Notes: generated by a model not told the origin, from the sequence alone. Numbered from the stretch's first letter, positions 24,705-33,019 are shown. The stretch is 49,182 nucleotides of DNA from Faeciplasma gallinarum (GCA_018711085.1 DVIR01000002.1:1-49182); one strand, 5' to 3'. A program made the numbers and translations.

Positions 24705-24901
24705 ATATATCAGATGGCTGATGCCGTCAGATAAAAAACAGGCTGCTGCTTTATTGCGGGCGGGCAAAGTGCGGTTTTCAGGCGCAGTTTGCCGCTAAAA
24801 TCGAATAAAATGCGTGCAATGTTCGCTCATATGCTTGCATTTTAAATTATAATCTGTTACTATTGACTTATTAAACATAACACTAAGGGAGGAAAAATCC
24901 T

Positions 24902-26104
24902 ATGGCAAAGCAGAAATTCGAAAGAACCAAGCCCCACGTTAATATCGGTACTATCGGACACGTAGACCACGGAAAGACCACTCTTACCGCTGCCATCACT
25001 AAGGTATTGGCACTTAAGGGACAGGCTAAGTTTGAGGCTTACGATATGATCGATAAGGCTCCTGAGGAGAGAGAGCGTGGAATCACTATCAATACAGCTC
25101 ACGTTGAGTACGAGACCGACAAGCGTCACTATGCTCACGTTGACTGCCCCGGTCACGCTGACTACGTTAAGAACATGATCACCGGTGCTGCTCAGATGGA
25201 CGGCGCTATCCTCGTAGTTGCAGCTTCCGACGGACCTATGGCACAGACCAGAGAGCACATTCTTCTTGCTCGTCAGGTTGGTGTTCCTGCAATCGTTGTT
25301 TTCATGAACAAGGTTGACCAGGTTGACGACCCTGAGCTTTTGGAGCTCGTTGAGATGGACATTCGTGACCTTCTCACCAAGTATGAGTTCCCCGGCGACG
25401 AGATCCCGATAATCAAGGGTTCAGCTCTTGCAGCACTTGAGTCCACTTCTACCGACATCAATGCTCCCGAGTATGCTCCTATCCTTGAGCTTATGGACGC
25501 TGTAGACGACTACATTCCCACTCCTGAGCGTAAGGCTGATCTTCCTTTCCTTATGCCTGTTGAGGATACTATGACCATCACCGGCCGTGGTACCGTTGCA
25601 ACCGGTAGAGTTGAGAGAGGACAGCTCAAGGTCGGCGATGAAGTTGAGATCATCGGTCTTACCGAAGAGAGAGCTAAGACTGTCGTAACCGGTATCGAGA
25701 TGTTCAGAAAGACCCTCGATTACGCTGAGGCAGGAGACAACATCGGCGCACTCTTGCGTGGTGTTCAGAGAAAGGACATCGAGAGAGGCCAGGTTCTTTG
25801 CAAGCCCGGATCCATTCACCCTCTTACCAAGTTCGAGGGTCAGGTTTACGTTCTTAAGAAGGAAGAGGGCGGACGTCATACTCCCTTCTTCACCAACTAC
25901 AGACCTCAGTTCTACTTCAGAACAACCGACGTTACCGGCGTTATCACCCTTCCCGAGGGAAAGGAAATGTGCATGCCCGGCGATAACGTAACCATCTCTG
26001 TAGAGCTCATCACTCCTATCGCTATCGAAGAGGGACTCCGCTTCGCTATCCGTGAGGGTGGAAGAACAGTTGGTTCAGGCGTTGTAACCAAGGTTATCGG
26101 CTAA
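24902..26104 (+). CDS. tuf: elongation factor Tu
   Basis: The protein has 400 residues. It delivers aminoacyl-tRNA to the ribosome as a GTP complex. G1 is GHVDHGKTTL (near residues 19-28), the switch I region has ERGITINTAHVEYET, G3 is DCPGHADYVKNM, and G4 is NKVDQV. Domain 2 and 3 signatures (GRGTVATGRVERG, then FRTTDVTG) are intact. GGGAGGA lies 6 nt before the ATG. Codon use is strongly biased (GTT, GCT, CGT, AAG), unlike most neighbours and typical of very highly expressed genes. Two tandem hairpin terminators follow. Confidence 0.98.
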   Translation: MAKQKFERTKPHVNIGTIGHVDHGKTTLTAAITKVLALKGQAKFEAYDMIDKAPEERERGITINTAHVEYETDKRHYAHVDCPGHADYVKNMITGAAQMDGAILVVAASDGPMAQTREHILLARQVGVPAIVVFMNKVDQVDDPELLELVEMDIRDLLTKYEFPGDEIPIIKGSALAALESTSTDINAPEYAPILELMDAVDDYIPTPERKADLPFLMPVEDTMTITGRGTVATGRVERGQLKVGDEVEIIGLTEERAKTVVTGIEMFRKTLDYAEAGDNIGALLRGVQRKDIERGQVLCKPGSIHPLTKFEGQVYVLKKEEGGRHTPFFTNYRPQFYFRTTDVTGVITLPEGKEMCMPGDNVTISVELITPIAIEEGLRFAIREGGRTVGSGVVTKVIG

Positions 26105-26127
26105 TTTCCGATTTCTTGAAAAGCATT

Positions 26128-26155
26128 AAAGGTGCGGCAGATGCCGCACCTTTTT
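26128..26155 (+). terminator. intrinsic terminator of the str operon
   Basis: An 11-bp perfect stem (26128-26138 with 26143-26153, AT pairs at the base) followed by T-rich sequence. Confidence 0.92.
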
Positions 26156-26172
26156 GTTTTGCATAAAAAAAC

Positions 26173-26198
26173 AAACCCGAAAGCTGCCCTTCGGGTTT
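26173..26198. terminator. second, bidirectional terminator between tuf and tadA
   Basis: AAACCCGAA (26173-26181) pairs with TTCGGGTTT (26190-26198). T-rich tails lie on both sides, so it can back up the tuf terminator and end the tadA transcript. Confidence 0.87.
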
Positions 26199-26209
26199 TA
26201 TTTTTATAT

Positions 26210-26731
26210 TTACCGTCCGCCTGACTTATCCTGTCTGCGCCTGCGCAGGTCGGAAAAGAACTCGCTCAAAATGGCCGAGCACTCCTTTTGCATAACGCCC
26301 GCACTGACCTGAGGTTTGTGGTTATAGGGGAGCGAAAACAGGTCTATGACAGACCCGACAGAGCCGGCTTTCGGGTCGGATGCGCCGTATACAAGCCTGT
26401 CAATCCGAGAATTGATTATAGCTCCCGCGCACATCGGACACGGCTCAAGCGTGACGTAAAGCACGCTGTCCACAACTCTCCATCCGCCTAAACGCCTGCT
26501 CGCCTCGTCCAAAGCCATTATCTCCGCATGCGCCAGCGGAGACTTTGCGGATTCCCGCATGTTCCATCCGCTGCCTATGATTTCTCCGCTCGAGTTCTTG
26601 ACTACAACCGCGCCGACCGGAGCCTCGCCCAAAGCATACGCCTTTTTCGCAAGCTCGAGCGCCTTTTGCATGTAGTACTCGTCGTCAAGCATCGTGCTCT
26701 TATGCATCTCACTTTGCATCGGCTGCACCAT
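26210..26731 (-). CDS. tadA: tRNA-specific adenosine deaminase
   Basis: This cytidine-deaminase-fold enzyme converts adenosine 34 to inosine in tRNA-Arg(ACG). The zinc site is HAEIMAL with the catalytic glutamate, and EPCPMCAGA supplies two cysteines. The start is uncertain. An ATG at 26731 sits one base after the recR stop and suggests coupling. Family alignments usually begin at the ATG at 26692 (LDDEYYMQKALELAKKAY). A TTG at 26755 would overlap recR. None has a strong ribosome site. The length is 173 residues from 26731. The gene ends the dnaX-ybaB-recR-tadA cluster. Confidence 0.9.
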   Translation of the reverse strand: MVQPMQSEMHKSTMLDDEYYMQKALELAKKAYALGEAPVGAVVVKNSSGEIIGSGWNMRESAKSPLAHAEIMALDEASRRLGGWRVVDSVLYVTLEPCPMCAGAIINSRIDRLVYGASDPKAGSVGSVIDLFSLPYNHKPQVSAGVMQKECSAILSEFFSDLRRRRQDKSGGR

Positions 26732-26732
26732 G

Positions 26733-27335
26733 CTATATTTCGTTTCGGTTTTCAAGCGCCTTATAAAGCGTCACTTCGTCCGCATACTCGAGTATCGCGC
26801 CCATCGGCAGACCGAACGCAAGCCTTGTGACCTTTATGCCGAGCGGCTTTAAGAGCCTTGAGACGTACATGGCGGTAGCCTCTCCTTCGGGCGTGGGGTT
26901 TGTGGCCATGATGACCTCCGAAACGTTGCCCTTTGCTATCCTTGCAAGCAGTTCCTTGATCCTCAGCTTGTCCGGCGTGACTCCGTCTATGGGAGAAATC
27001 AAGCCGTGCAAAACGTGGTACACGCCGTTATATTCCCTTGTTCGCTCGAACGCCTCTACGTCCTTGGGGTTTTCAACAACGCATATTGTTGAGTGATCCC
27101 TTGACTCGTCAGAGCATATCGGGCAAACGTCCTTGTCGGTGAGGTTTTGACAAATCGAACAGGCGTGAACCGTCTTGTGGGCGTATAAAATCGCCTTGGC
27201 AAACGCCTGAGCCTCCTCGTCAGACATCGACATCACAAAGTATGCAAGCCTTTGCGCAGTTTTCATGCCTATTCCCGGCAGCCTTGCAAACTGCTCCGCC
27301 AAAAGCGTCAGCGGAAGCGCACTGCTCTGCGACAT
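26733..27335 (-). CDS. recR: recombination protein RecR
   Basis: The protein has 200 residues, standard for RecR. It works with RecO and RecF to load RecA at gaps. A helix-hairpin-helix region (LPGIGMKTAQRLAYF), a four-cysteine zinc finger (Cys59, Cys62, Cys71, Cys74) and a Toprim domain (ICVVENPKDVEAFERT onward) are in the usual order. The C-terminal Walker-B-like part includes TPEGEATAMYVSRLL. Its ATG overlaps the ybaB stop by one base (TGATG). Confidence 0.96.
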   Translation of the reverse strand: MSQSSALPLTLLAEQFARLPGIGMKTAQRLAYFVMSMSDEEAQAFAKAILYAHKTVHACSICQNLTDKDVCPICSDESRDHSTICVVENPKDVEAFERTREYNGVYHVLHGLISPIDGVTPDKLRIKELLARIAKGNVSEVIMATNPTPEGEATAMYVSRLLKPLGIKVTRLAFGLPMGAILEYADEVTLYKALENRNEI

Positions 27336-27682
27336 CAGAACAGACCCGGCATGTTTATACCGCCGGTTATCTTTTGCATGCCCTCTGAGGACTCGGTTTC
27401 GATGTTTGCAAGCACCTCGTTTACTGCGCTTGCGACAAGGTCCTCGAGCATTTCAACGTCCTCGGGATCGACAACCTCCGGCTTGATGGACACGTTTGTG
27501 ACCTCGCGCTTGCCGTTCATGGTTATCTCAACCGCTCCGCCGCCTACGGACGCCTTAAACTCCTTCTCCTCAAACTCGGACTGGAAGTTAGCCATTTCCT
27601 CCTGCATCTTTTGAGCCTGACGAATCATCTGGTTCATGTTTTGAGGGCCGCCGCCCATTCCCTGTGGTAATCTTGCCTTCAT
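27335..27682 (-). CDS. ybaB: YbaB/EbfC family nucleoid-associated protein
   Basis: The protein has 115 residues. The family forms tweezer-like dimers that bind DNA. A Gly/Gln/Met-rich N-terminus precedes the amphipathic helix (MIRQAQKMQEEMANFQ). The conserved strand motif GGGAVEITMNGKREVTNVSI follows, then the C-terminal helix LEDLVASAVNEVL. GGAG lies 9 nt before the ATG. It sits between dnaX and recR, the position conserved in many bacteria. Confidence 0.94.
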   Translation of the reverse strand: MKARLPQGMGGGPQNMNQMIRQAQKMQEEMANFQSEFEEKEFKASVGGGAVEITMNGKREVTNVSIKPEVVDPEDVEMLEDLVASAVNEVLANIETESSEGMQKITGGINMPGLF

Positions 27683-27705
27683 ATAATAAAACTCCTTTAC
27701 GCAAT

Positions 27706-29334
27706 TTAGTTTATATCAAACGGTATGTCCGCTTCTTTTGCATGCTCCATAAGCCGCGTGAGCTTGTCCTGACTGTCCGCGCTCGGGGCGTTTCCAGCCG
27801 CCTTCACGCATCTTGCCTTTATGGCGTATGTATGACCGGTTATCTGCCTTACGACATCCTGCAAGGACGCTGCGTTTCCCGGCTGCTTAAACAGCTTCAT
27901 AAAGAACTCCGACTGCACCTCTATAAGAAGATTGTTCTCCCGACAAAGCCCGCGGGAGCCTTTCAGTGCTCCGGCGCATCCCGGGTTCACCTCTTTGAGG
28001 CGGTCTAAGACCTCGTCCCACTGCTCAAAAATCTTCAGCTCGCCGCCCCTGACGGCGCCGTCCGCGGGAACGCTTTCTGCGGGTGCGCTCTGAGCCTGTA
28101 CAGGCTTTTTGGGCGCGCCTGCCGGCTTGGGCTTTATGTCTGCGGGCGAATTTGCAAGCTGCGCCGATATGCTCTCAAGCCTTGCTTCCACCGCCGACAG
28201 CCTGTTTGCAAGGGACGAATCGGCTGCCGAGACAGCCTTTGAGCTATGGCCCGAGTATCCGCTGCAAAGCTTTATCATCGCCATTTCAAATTCAGTTCTC
28301 TTTGAAACCGCCCGCTGCATGGATTCCGCCGTGCCCTGCAAAATGTCAAGGCAGGAAAACACCTCGTCAAGCGAAAATCTTCCCGAAAGCTCCTCAAGCC
28401 TTTGCGCCTCTGAGGGGAGGCAGTTTAAAAGCTCCTTGTTTTGGGGCGCGGTCTTTATGAGCATGATGTTTCTGAGCTGGAATATCAGCTCGTCGCAAAG
28501 CCTTGCCATGTCCTTTGAGCGGGAGTAAAGCATGTCTGTTGTCTTTAAAACTGCGGGGCAGTCGCGAGCCGCAATGGCGTCAAGTATGTCAAAAAGCGAG
28601 TCCCTGCCCGCAACTCCCGCGGCATCCGCAACCGTTTCGGCTGTTATCTCCGACGAGTACGCCATGCACTGGTCGAGCAGCGACAGCGCATCTCTCATCG
28701 CTCCGTCAGAAATTCTTGCGATCACCGCCGCAGCGTCGGGCGAAAGGTTCACGCCCTCGGCTTTTGCTATGTACTCAAGCCTTGCGGCGATGTCCTCCGG
28801 ACGTATTCTTCTGAAATCAAACCGCTGGCACCTTGATATGATTGTCGCAGGGACTTTGTATATCTCAGTCGTGGCAAGTATGAACTTTACGTGCTCCGGC
28901 GGCTCCTCCATTATCTTGAGAAGTGCGTTGAACGCCTGATTTGAGAGCATGTGCACCTCGTCGATGATGTACACCTTGTACCTGCAAAGCTCCGGCGTGT
29001 ATATTGCGGATTCTCTAAGCTCTCTTATGTCGTCTACGCCTGTGTTTGAGGCGGCGTCTATCTCGATTATGTCGTTTAACGTTCCGTTGTCTGCGGCACG
29101 GCATATCTCGCACTCGAGGCAGGGCTTGCCGTCGTGGGGATTTAAGCAGTTTATCGCCTTTGCAAATATCCTCGCGCAGGTGGTCTTTCCCGTTCCCCTC
29201 GAACCGGTGAAAAGGTATGCATGCGCCGTCTTGTTCGAGGCAATCTGATGGGAAAGTGTCGCTGTGATGTGCGGCTGTGATATTACGTCGTCAAACGTCT
29301 TTGGCCGCCACTTCCTGTATAACGCCGTGTACAT
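27706..29334 (-). CDS. dnaX: DNA polymerase III subunit gamma/tau
   Basis: The protein has 542 residues. The AAA+ clamp-loader module begins MYTALYRKWRPKTFDDV, with Walker A GSRGTGKT at 44-51. The zinc cysteines are Cys63, Cys72, Cys75 and Cys78, and the Walker B motif is DEVH at 125-128. Sensor and collar domains follow. A Pro/Ala-rich linker near residues 395-430 leads to a C-terminal tau region for polymerase contacts. It loads the sliding clamp at replication forks. GGGAGG lies 6 to 7 nt before the ATG. The SRP RNA gene lies immediately upstream on the same strand, an arrangement shared with Bacillus. Confidence 0.96.
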   Translation of the reverse strand: MYTALYRKWRPKTFDDVISQPHITATLSHQIASNKTAHAYLFTGSRGTGKTTCARIFAKAINCLNPHDGKPCLECEICRAADNGTLNDIIEIDAASNTGVDDIRELRESAIYTPELCRYKVYIIDEVHMLSNQAFNALLKIMEEPPEHVKFILATTEIYKVPATIISRCQRFDFRRIRPEDIAARLEYIAKAEGVNLSPDAAAVIARISDGAMRDALSLLDQCMAYSSEITAETVADAAGVAGRDSLFDILDAIAARDCPAVLKTTDMLYSRSKDMARLCDELIFQLRNIMLIKTAPQNKELLNCLPSEAQRLEELSGRFSLDEVFSCLDILQGTAESMQRAVSKRTEFEMAMIKLCSGYSGHSSKAVSAADSSLANRLSAVEARLESISAQLANSPADIKPKPAGAPKKPVQAQSAPAESVPADGAVRGGELKIFEQWDEVLDRLKEVNPGCAGALKGSRGLCRENNLLIEVQSEFFMKLFKQPGNAASLQDVVRQITGHTYAIKARCVKAAGNAPSADSQDKLTRLMEHAKEADIPFDIN

Positions 29335-29367
29335 GCATACGCCTCCCTTGCATCATATGTTCATTAG

Positions 29368-29507
29368 AAAAAGTCCAATCCGACGTATAGACGTGCAGGC
29401 GAGACTGCGTCACACAAGGCAAACTGCTTAATGCTGCTCGGTTCCCCGCCTGACATGGTTCACAGCGGCTTGTTGCACAGGACCCGCACGCCTATATCTC
29501 GGATTGG
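29368..29507 (-). ncRNA. ffs: signal recognition particle RNA (small, 4.5S/scRNA type)
   Basis: On the minus strand the RNA has matching ends: CCAATCCGA at its 5' end (from 29507) pairs with TCGGATTGG near its 3' end (29375-29383). A T-run (complement of 29368-29372) follows. The domain IV core is recognisable: GTCAGG at the asymmetric loop, GGGGAACCGAGCAGC with the tetraloop region, and GGTCCTGTGCAAC and GTGAACC on the flanks. The body is about 133 nt. Domain IV binds Ffh and, with FtsY, targets membrane proteins. The exact ends are inferred from pairing. The 336-bp gap 29335-29670 holds only this RNA and its promoter. Confidence 0.9.
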
Positions 29508-29516
29508 CTCAACTAA

Positions 29517-29525
29517 AATATATCA
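29517..29525 (-). promoter_or_regulatory. extended -10 promoter for the SRP RNA
   Basis: On the minus strand, TGATATATT (extended -10: TG-N-TATATT) ends about 10 nt before the RNA 5' end. No good -35 was seen at 16-18 bp, which fits an extended -10 promoter. Confidence 0.55.
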
Positions 29526-29670
29526 AAACATTCGCAAAGTAAGTTTACCACAGTTTTAAAGCTATTTCAAGGGGTGATTTAAAATACCTTGCTTTATCGA
29601 CCTCAAAAATTTCCGCCGCCGCTGCCGCACGCCGAAAACAAACGCATGCCTCCCTAAGGAGCGCGCTTTT

Positions 29671-29883
29671 TCACTTTTCATCCTCCGATTCGACATACTC
29701 CGCGATGTCCTCAAGGCGGCAGCCAAGTATCATGCAAAGCTGATTGAGTGTGTAGGTGTTCACGTTTGCGTTTTTTCGCAGCCTGTCAAGCTGCCCCGTG
29801 CTCACGTGAAATTCGTTTATCAGCCTGTACTGCGATATTCCACGCTCTTTAAGCGTCTGCCAAAGCTTGTCGTAAACTATCAT
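29671..29883 (-). CDS. small XRE-family (Cro/C1-type) HTH regulator
   Basis: The protein has 70 residues from ATG 29883, with GGAGG 8 nt upstream. The open frame continues far upstream, but that part crosses two promoters and the divergent gene and is not coding. The five-helix XRE fold is complete: MIVYDKLWQTLKERGISQYRL, then NEFHVSTGQLDRLRKN as the turn and recognition helix, and TYTLNQLCMILGCRLEDIAEYV. This is the YozG-like single-domain type. It is divergent from a small membrane protein gene. The facing promoters share overlapping -35 boxes, and a palindrome covers the other gene's -10, the likely operator. Confidence 0.87.
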   Translation of the reverse strand: MIVYDKLWQTLKERGISQYRLINEFHVSTGQLDRLRKNANVNTYTLNQLCMILGCRLEDIAEYVESEDEK

Positions 29884-29931
29884 CTTAGCGCCTCCTTTTG
29901 TCCTGAGTATGCCCGCTTCTTCTACAGTTAA

Positions 29932-29960
29932 AGCATATTTTCTTATCCGTCTGTTGACAA
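29932..29960 (-). promoter_or_regulatory. promoter of the XRE regulator gene
   Basis: On the minus strand, TTGTCA (29955-29960), a 17-bp spacer and TATGCT (29932-29937). Its -35 overlaps the -35 of the divergent promoter at 29954-29982. Confidence 0.6.
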
Positions 29961-29982
29961 TTGCCCTTATATGGGCTATAAT
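29954..29982 (+). promoter_or_regulatory. perfect consensus sigma-A promoter for the small membrane protein
   Basis: TTGACA (29954-29959), a 17-bp spacer and TATAAT (29977-29982), all 12 consensus positions matched. The 5' leader to the ATG at 30113 is about 120 nt. Confidence 0.88.
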
Positions 29983-29992
29983 GATATAGCCC
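29973..29992. promoter_or_regulatory. GGGCTATA-N4-TATAGCCC operator candidate
   Basis: A perfect 8-bp inverted repeat with a 4-bp centre covers the whole -10 box of the plus-strand promoter. A second short repeat, GCCC at 29963-29966 facing GGGC at 29973-29976, overlaps it. A repressor here, likely the adjacent XRE protein, would block the consensus promoter. Confidence 0.6.
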
Positions 29993-30112
29993 GAATACGG
30001 ACAATATATGATAAAATTCGAGCAATTTGATTTTGAGCAAAGGCGTGGCTGGCGCAAGCAAATGCTCCCCGGCTGCGCGTTTAGCTGATAAAAAGACAAG
30101 GAGGGAAAGAAG

Positions 30113-30388
30113 ATGGGAAAAGGTAAAGCGATAGCGGGCTTTGTGCTGTCTATAGTTTCCTTGGTACTCGGACTTTTAAGCGGCGTATTTTCAATAGTCG
30201 CTCTGCCGGTGTCGATAGTGGGTCTTGTTTTGAGCATTGTCGGCGGCAAGCAGTGCAAGGCTGCCGGTGAGCCGAGCGGACTTGCGACGGCAGGTATGGT
30301 AATAGGAATCATCGCAGTAGTTATCACAACGATAACCTTCTTCACCTGCGGAATATGCGTTCTTGCGGCAATCGGAGCGGCAGCTTAA
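30113..30388 (+). CDS. small membrane protein, DUF4190-like
   Basis: The protein has 91 residues with two strongly hydrophobic segments (GFVLSIVSLVLGLLSGVFSIVALPVSIVGLVLSIVGG at about 9-45 in the long first block, and a second block around 61-88). They are separated by a short polar loop with GKQCKAAGEPSGLATAG. The repeated Gly/Leu/Val pattern matches the DUF4190 group of small membrane proteins of unknown role. GGAGGG precedes the ATG. It is expressed from a perfect consensus promoter that a palindrome covers, so it is probably strongly repressed until needed. A terminator follows at 30428-30462. Confidence 0.75.
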   Translation: MGKGKAIAGFVLSIVSLVLGLLSGVFSIVALPVSIVGLVLSIVGGKQCKAAGEPSGLATAGMVIGIIAVVITTITFFTCGICVLAAIGAAA

Positions 30389-30427
30389 AGAGCATGGCGC
30401 CTGTGCGTATACGCAGATAAAAAGTCT

Positions 30428-30462
30428 CGCCCGTCAGGCTTTTCTGTCGGGCGGATTTTTTT
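30428..30462 (+). terminator. intrinsic terminator after the small membrane protein gene
   Basis: CGCCCG (30428-30433) pairs with CGGGCG (30448-30453), with an inner CAG/CTG pairing, followed by a seven-T run. Confidence 0.85.
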
Positions 30463-30487
30463 GAGAATTGTAAAGGAAAGTGATAGT

Positions 30488-31282
30488 ATGGTCATAAGCG
30501 ACCCCAATATATATGTTCTCGGGCGCACGATTCCGCTTTACGGCGTGTGCTTTTACCTCGGCGTGTTTTTGGCGGCTGCGGCAGCGGCGGCGCTCTGCAC
30601 AAAAAAGAGCATATCAAGGTTTGACCTTGTATGCTCTGCGGTTTATACTATGATAGGCGCCATGATAGGCGCAAAGCTTTTGTTTGTGGTGGTGTCCTTG
30701 CGGCAGATAACAGAGCTTGGGATACCTTTTATTGCGGTGCTCAAGGGCGGGTTCGTCTTTTACGGTGGGCTTTTGGGCGGACTCGGCGGACTGCTCATAT
30801 ACATAAGACAGTTTAAGCTGCCGCTTGTGCCGTTTTTGGATCTGTACTCGGCTGTTCTCCCCCTGGGGCATGCCGTCGGCAGGGTGGGATGCTTTTTCGC
30901 GGGATGCTGCTACGGCATGCCGTATGACGGTCCGCTCAGCTGCACATATACATACTCCGTCGGCACTACTCCGATAGGCGTTCCGCTCTTTCCGGTTCAG
31001 CTTGCGGAATCGGCGGCGCTTGCCGCGCTGTTTGCGGTGCAGCTCGCATGCCTTCTTGCAAAACCCAAGGCGGCGGGCTTACAGATTGCGGTGTACGTCT
31101 TTTGCTACCCTGTGATCAGATTCAGCCTGGAGTTTTTCAGGGGCGACGCGGAAAGAGGCATCATAGCAGGACTTTCCACATCTCAAATTATCAGCCTTTT
31201 AATAGTTCTGATCGCATCGGTATACCTTGCAACGCGCCGCGCATCTGTGAAAGGTGGACTTTATCGGGATAAGCATCATTAA
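30488..31282 (+). CDS. lgt: prolipoprotein diacylglyceryl transferase-like protein
   Basis: The protein has 264 residues from ATG 30488, with AAGGAAAG upstream. It has about seven membrane segments. The signature region reads GHAVGRVGCFFAGCCYG, where classical Lgt has GRIGNF and NGE. This variant with GCCYG is seen in Lgt-related proteins of Clostridia. Classical Lgt transfers diacylglycerol from phosphatidylglycerol to the lipobox cysteine of prolipoproteins. An arginine-containing RFSLEFFRGDAERG motif near the C-terminus also matches. The family is secure, but because of the altered signature it could act on another substrate. No obvious promoter separates it from the terminator just upstream. 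Confidence 0.85.
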   Translation: MVISDPNIYVLGRTIPLYGVCFYLGVFLAAAAAAALCTKKSISRFDLVCSAVYTMIGAMIGAKLLFVVVSLRQITELGIPFIAVLKGGFVFYGGLLGGLGGLLIYIRQFKLPLVPFLDLYSAVLPLGHAVGRVGCFFAGCCYGMPYDGPLSCTYTYSVGTTPIGVPLFPVQLAESAALAALFAVQLACLLAKPKAAGLQIAVYVFCYPVIRFSLEFFRGDAERGIIAGLSTSQIISLLIVLIASVYLATRRASVKGGLYRDKHH

Positions 31283-31310
31283 ATTTGGCTTGATTTATTA
31301 TGAAAATGGC

Positions 31311-31339
31311 TTGAAAATCCGCTCGATAGTGTGTATGAT
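31311..31339 (+). promoter_or_regulatory. sigma-A promoter of the TIM-barrel/dehydrogenase operon
   Basis: TTGAAA (31311-31316), a 17-bp spacer and TATGAT (31334-31339); an overlapping TATAAT lies at 31339-31344 with a longer spacing. Confidence 0.6.
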
Positions 31340-31370
31340 ATAATGAGCATATTGTATTGGGGGAGCGATA

Positions 31371-32240
31371 ATGGAAGATATCAAAATTCATGCGTTCACA
31401 GACGAGGCAAGCGAGGACATCGATAGCCAGGTTAAGGCGCTTAAAAGAAATGCGCTTATGGGTATAGAGCTTCGCGGAACCGAGCTTGGAAACGTTGCCG
31501 ACCTGTCTTTTGTTGCGGCGTGCTATATAAGCAAGAAGCTCCGCGACAGCGGCGCGTCTGTATGGGCGCTGGGTTCGCCGATAGGCAAGATAAGCATAAC
31601 CGATTCGTTTGCGCCGCATCTCGAAAAGCTCAGAAACCTCTTGGAGCTGTGCAAGGTGTTCGGCACAAAGTATGTAAGGATATTTTCATTTTATATCCCC
31701 GCAGGGCATGATCCGTCAGAGTACCGCGGCGAGGCAATGGACAGACTTGTAAAGATGGCGGAAATGGCGCGCCCCTACGGCGTGACCCTTTGCCACGAAA
31801 ACGAAAAAGGCATATACGGCGACAACGCCGAAAGATGCCTCGACATATATAAAACCATCCCCGACATAAAGGGAATATTCGATCCGGCGAACTTTGTTCA
31901 GTGCGGCGTGGATACGCTCAAAGCGTGGGAAGCCCTCGGCGGATACATAAAATACATGCATATAAAGGACGCGACTTCGGACGGCAAGGTTGTACCGGCC
32001 GGCTGCGGAGACGCAAACCTTGAATATATAGTTTCGGAGTTTATAAAAAACGGCGGCAGAGACTTCACAATCGAGCCGCACCTGACAGTGTTCAAAGGAC
32101 TTGAGAACCTCGAGCGCAAGGGAGATACAAAGTCGCAGGCGTCCGAAAAGTACGTGTATAAAAATTCGGATGAGGCGTTTGACGCGGCGTGCGATGCGTT
32201 CAAAAAGCTTGTGAAGAGCTTGCAGGAGGCAACGGTATGA
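31371..32240 (+). CDS. sugar phosphate isomerase/epimerase-like TIM-barrel protein (AP endonuclease 2 fold)
   Basis: The protein has 289 residues and a xylose-isomerase-like TIM barrel. The expected divalent metal ligands fall at strand ends: Glu143 in CHENE, Asp171 in FDPANF, His197 in MHIKD and Glu235 in FTIEPHL. Relatives isomerise or epimerise keto sugars (IolE/IolH-like enzymes and related epimerases), and the C-deglycosylation enzyme DgpC also has this fold. GGAG lies 6 nt before the ATG. It overlaps the next gene by 4 nt (ATGA). It heads a four-gene operon with a second barrel and two Gfo/Idh/MocA dehydrogenases. The substrate is not identifiable. Confidence 0.85.
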   Translation: MEDIKIHAFTDEASEDIDSQVKALKRNALMGIELRGTELGNVADLSFVAACYISKKLRDSGASVWALGSPIGKISITDSFAPHLEKLRNLLELCKVFGTKYVRIFSFYIPAGHDPSEYRGEAMDRLVKMAEMARPYGVTLCHENEKGIYGDNAERCLDIYKTIPDIKGIFDPANFVQCGVDTLKAWEALGGYIKYMHIKDATSDGKVVPAGCGDANLEYIVSEFIKNGGRDFTIEPHLTVFKGLENLERKGDTKSQASEKYVYKNSDEAFDAACDAFKKLVKSLQEATV

Positions 32241-32992
32241 GAATAGGCGCACAGCTGTATACGGTAAGGGATTACTGCCGTAACTTAAATGATTTTTCAA
32301 CGACACTAAAGCGGATAGCCGATATCGGTTACCGCTTTGTTCAGGTTTCGGGAACTTGCGATTTTGACCCGAAATGGCTCAAGGACAGACTCGATGAAAA
32401 CGGTTTGGAATGCGTGCTCACCCACACACCCGCGGACAGACTTTTGAGCGACCCGAAAAAAGTCGCCGCCGACCACGATGTCTATGGCTGCAAGTATGTG
32501 GGCCTGGGCTGGAACGCATTTGATCTGGCGCATGACCCGCAGGACAACCCGAACACGTTTTATGAGAAATATATCGGCGTGGCAAGGGCGCTTAAAGAGC
32601 ACGGAAAGTATTTTATGTACCACAACCACGATCAGGAGTTCCAAAAGTATAACGGCAGACTCATACTTGAGGCGCTGGGCGAGATGTTTGACGCCGACGA
32701 GATGGGCTTCACGCTCGATACGTTTTGGATAACCGCCGGCGGAGGAGATCCCGCATGGTGGATAGAAAACTTTGCGGGAAGGGTTCCGTGTATTCATTTG
32801 AAGGATTTCGCATACGGCAGAAAGATGGCTGTAGTAGGCGAGGGAAATATAAACTTTGACAGAGTGTTTGTGACCGCATACGAGGCGGGAACGGAGTACA
32901 TGCTTGTAGAGCAGGACGACTGCGCAGGCGAAAGTCCGTTTGACTGCCTTAGGCGCAGCTATGATTTTCTGCGCTCTCGCGGTTTTGAATAA
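32237..32992 (+). CDS. second sugar phosphate isomerase/epimerase-like TIM-barrel protein
   Basis: The protein has 251 residues from ATG 32237, with GGAGG 8 nt upstream and a 4-nt overlap with the previous gene. It begins MRIGAQLYTVRDYC, the usual start of the IolE/YcjR-type group. Metal ligands are expected at Glu134 (HNHDQEF), Asp161 (LDTFW), His187 (IHLKDF) and Glu225 (VEQDD). It is clearly divergent from the first barrel, so the pair probably performs two steps rather than one redundant step. The following dehydrogenase starts 27 bp downstream. Substrate and product are unknown. Confidence 0.87.
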   Translation: MRIGAQLYTVRDYCRNLNDFSTTLKRIADIGYRFVQVSGTCDFDPKWLKDRLDENGLECVLTHTPADRLLSDPKKVAADHDVYGCKYVGLGWNAFDLAHDPQDNPNTFYEKYIGVARALKEHGKYFMYHNHDQEFQKYNGRLILEALGEMFDADEMGFTLDTFWITAGGGDPAWWIENFAGRVPCIHLKDFAYGRKMAVVGEGNINFDRVFVTAYEAGTEYMLVEQDDCAGESPFDCLRRSYDFLRSRGFE

Positions 32993-33019
32993 AGCAAAGG
33001 CTGCTAAGGAGCATATGTT

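Noticed and set aside
28080..28140. Programmed frameshift in dnaX
   Set aside because: The nearest A-rich site reads CCC-AAA-AAG, not the A-AAA-AAG heptamer, and no clear stimulatory stem was seen.
29884..30345. Upstream extension of the XRE regulator frame to 224 residues
   Set aside because: The extension crosses two promoters and the divergent gene; a GGAGG site fits the ATG at 29883.
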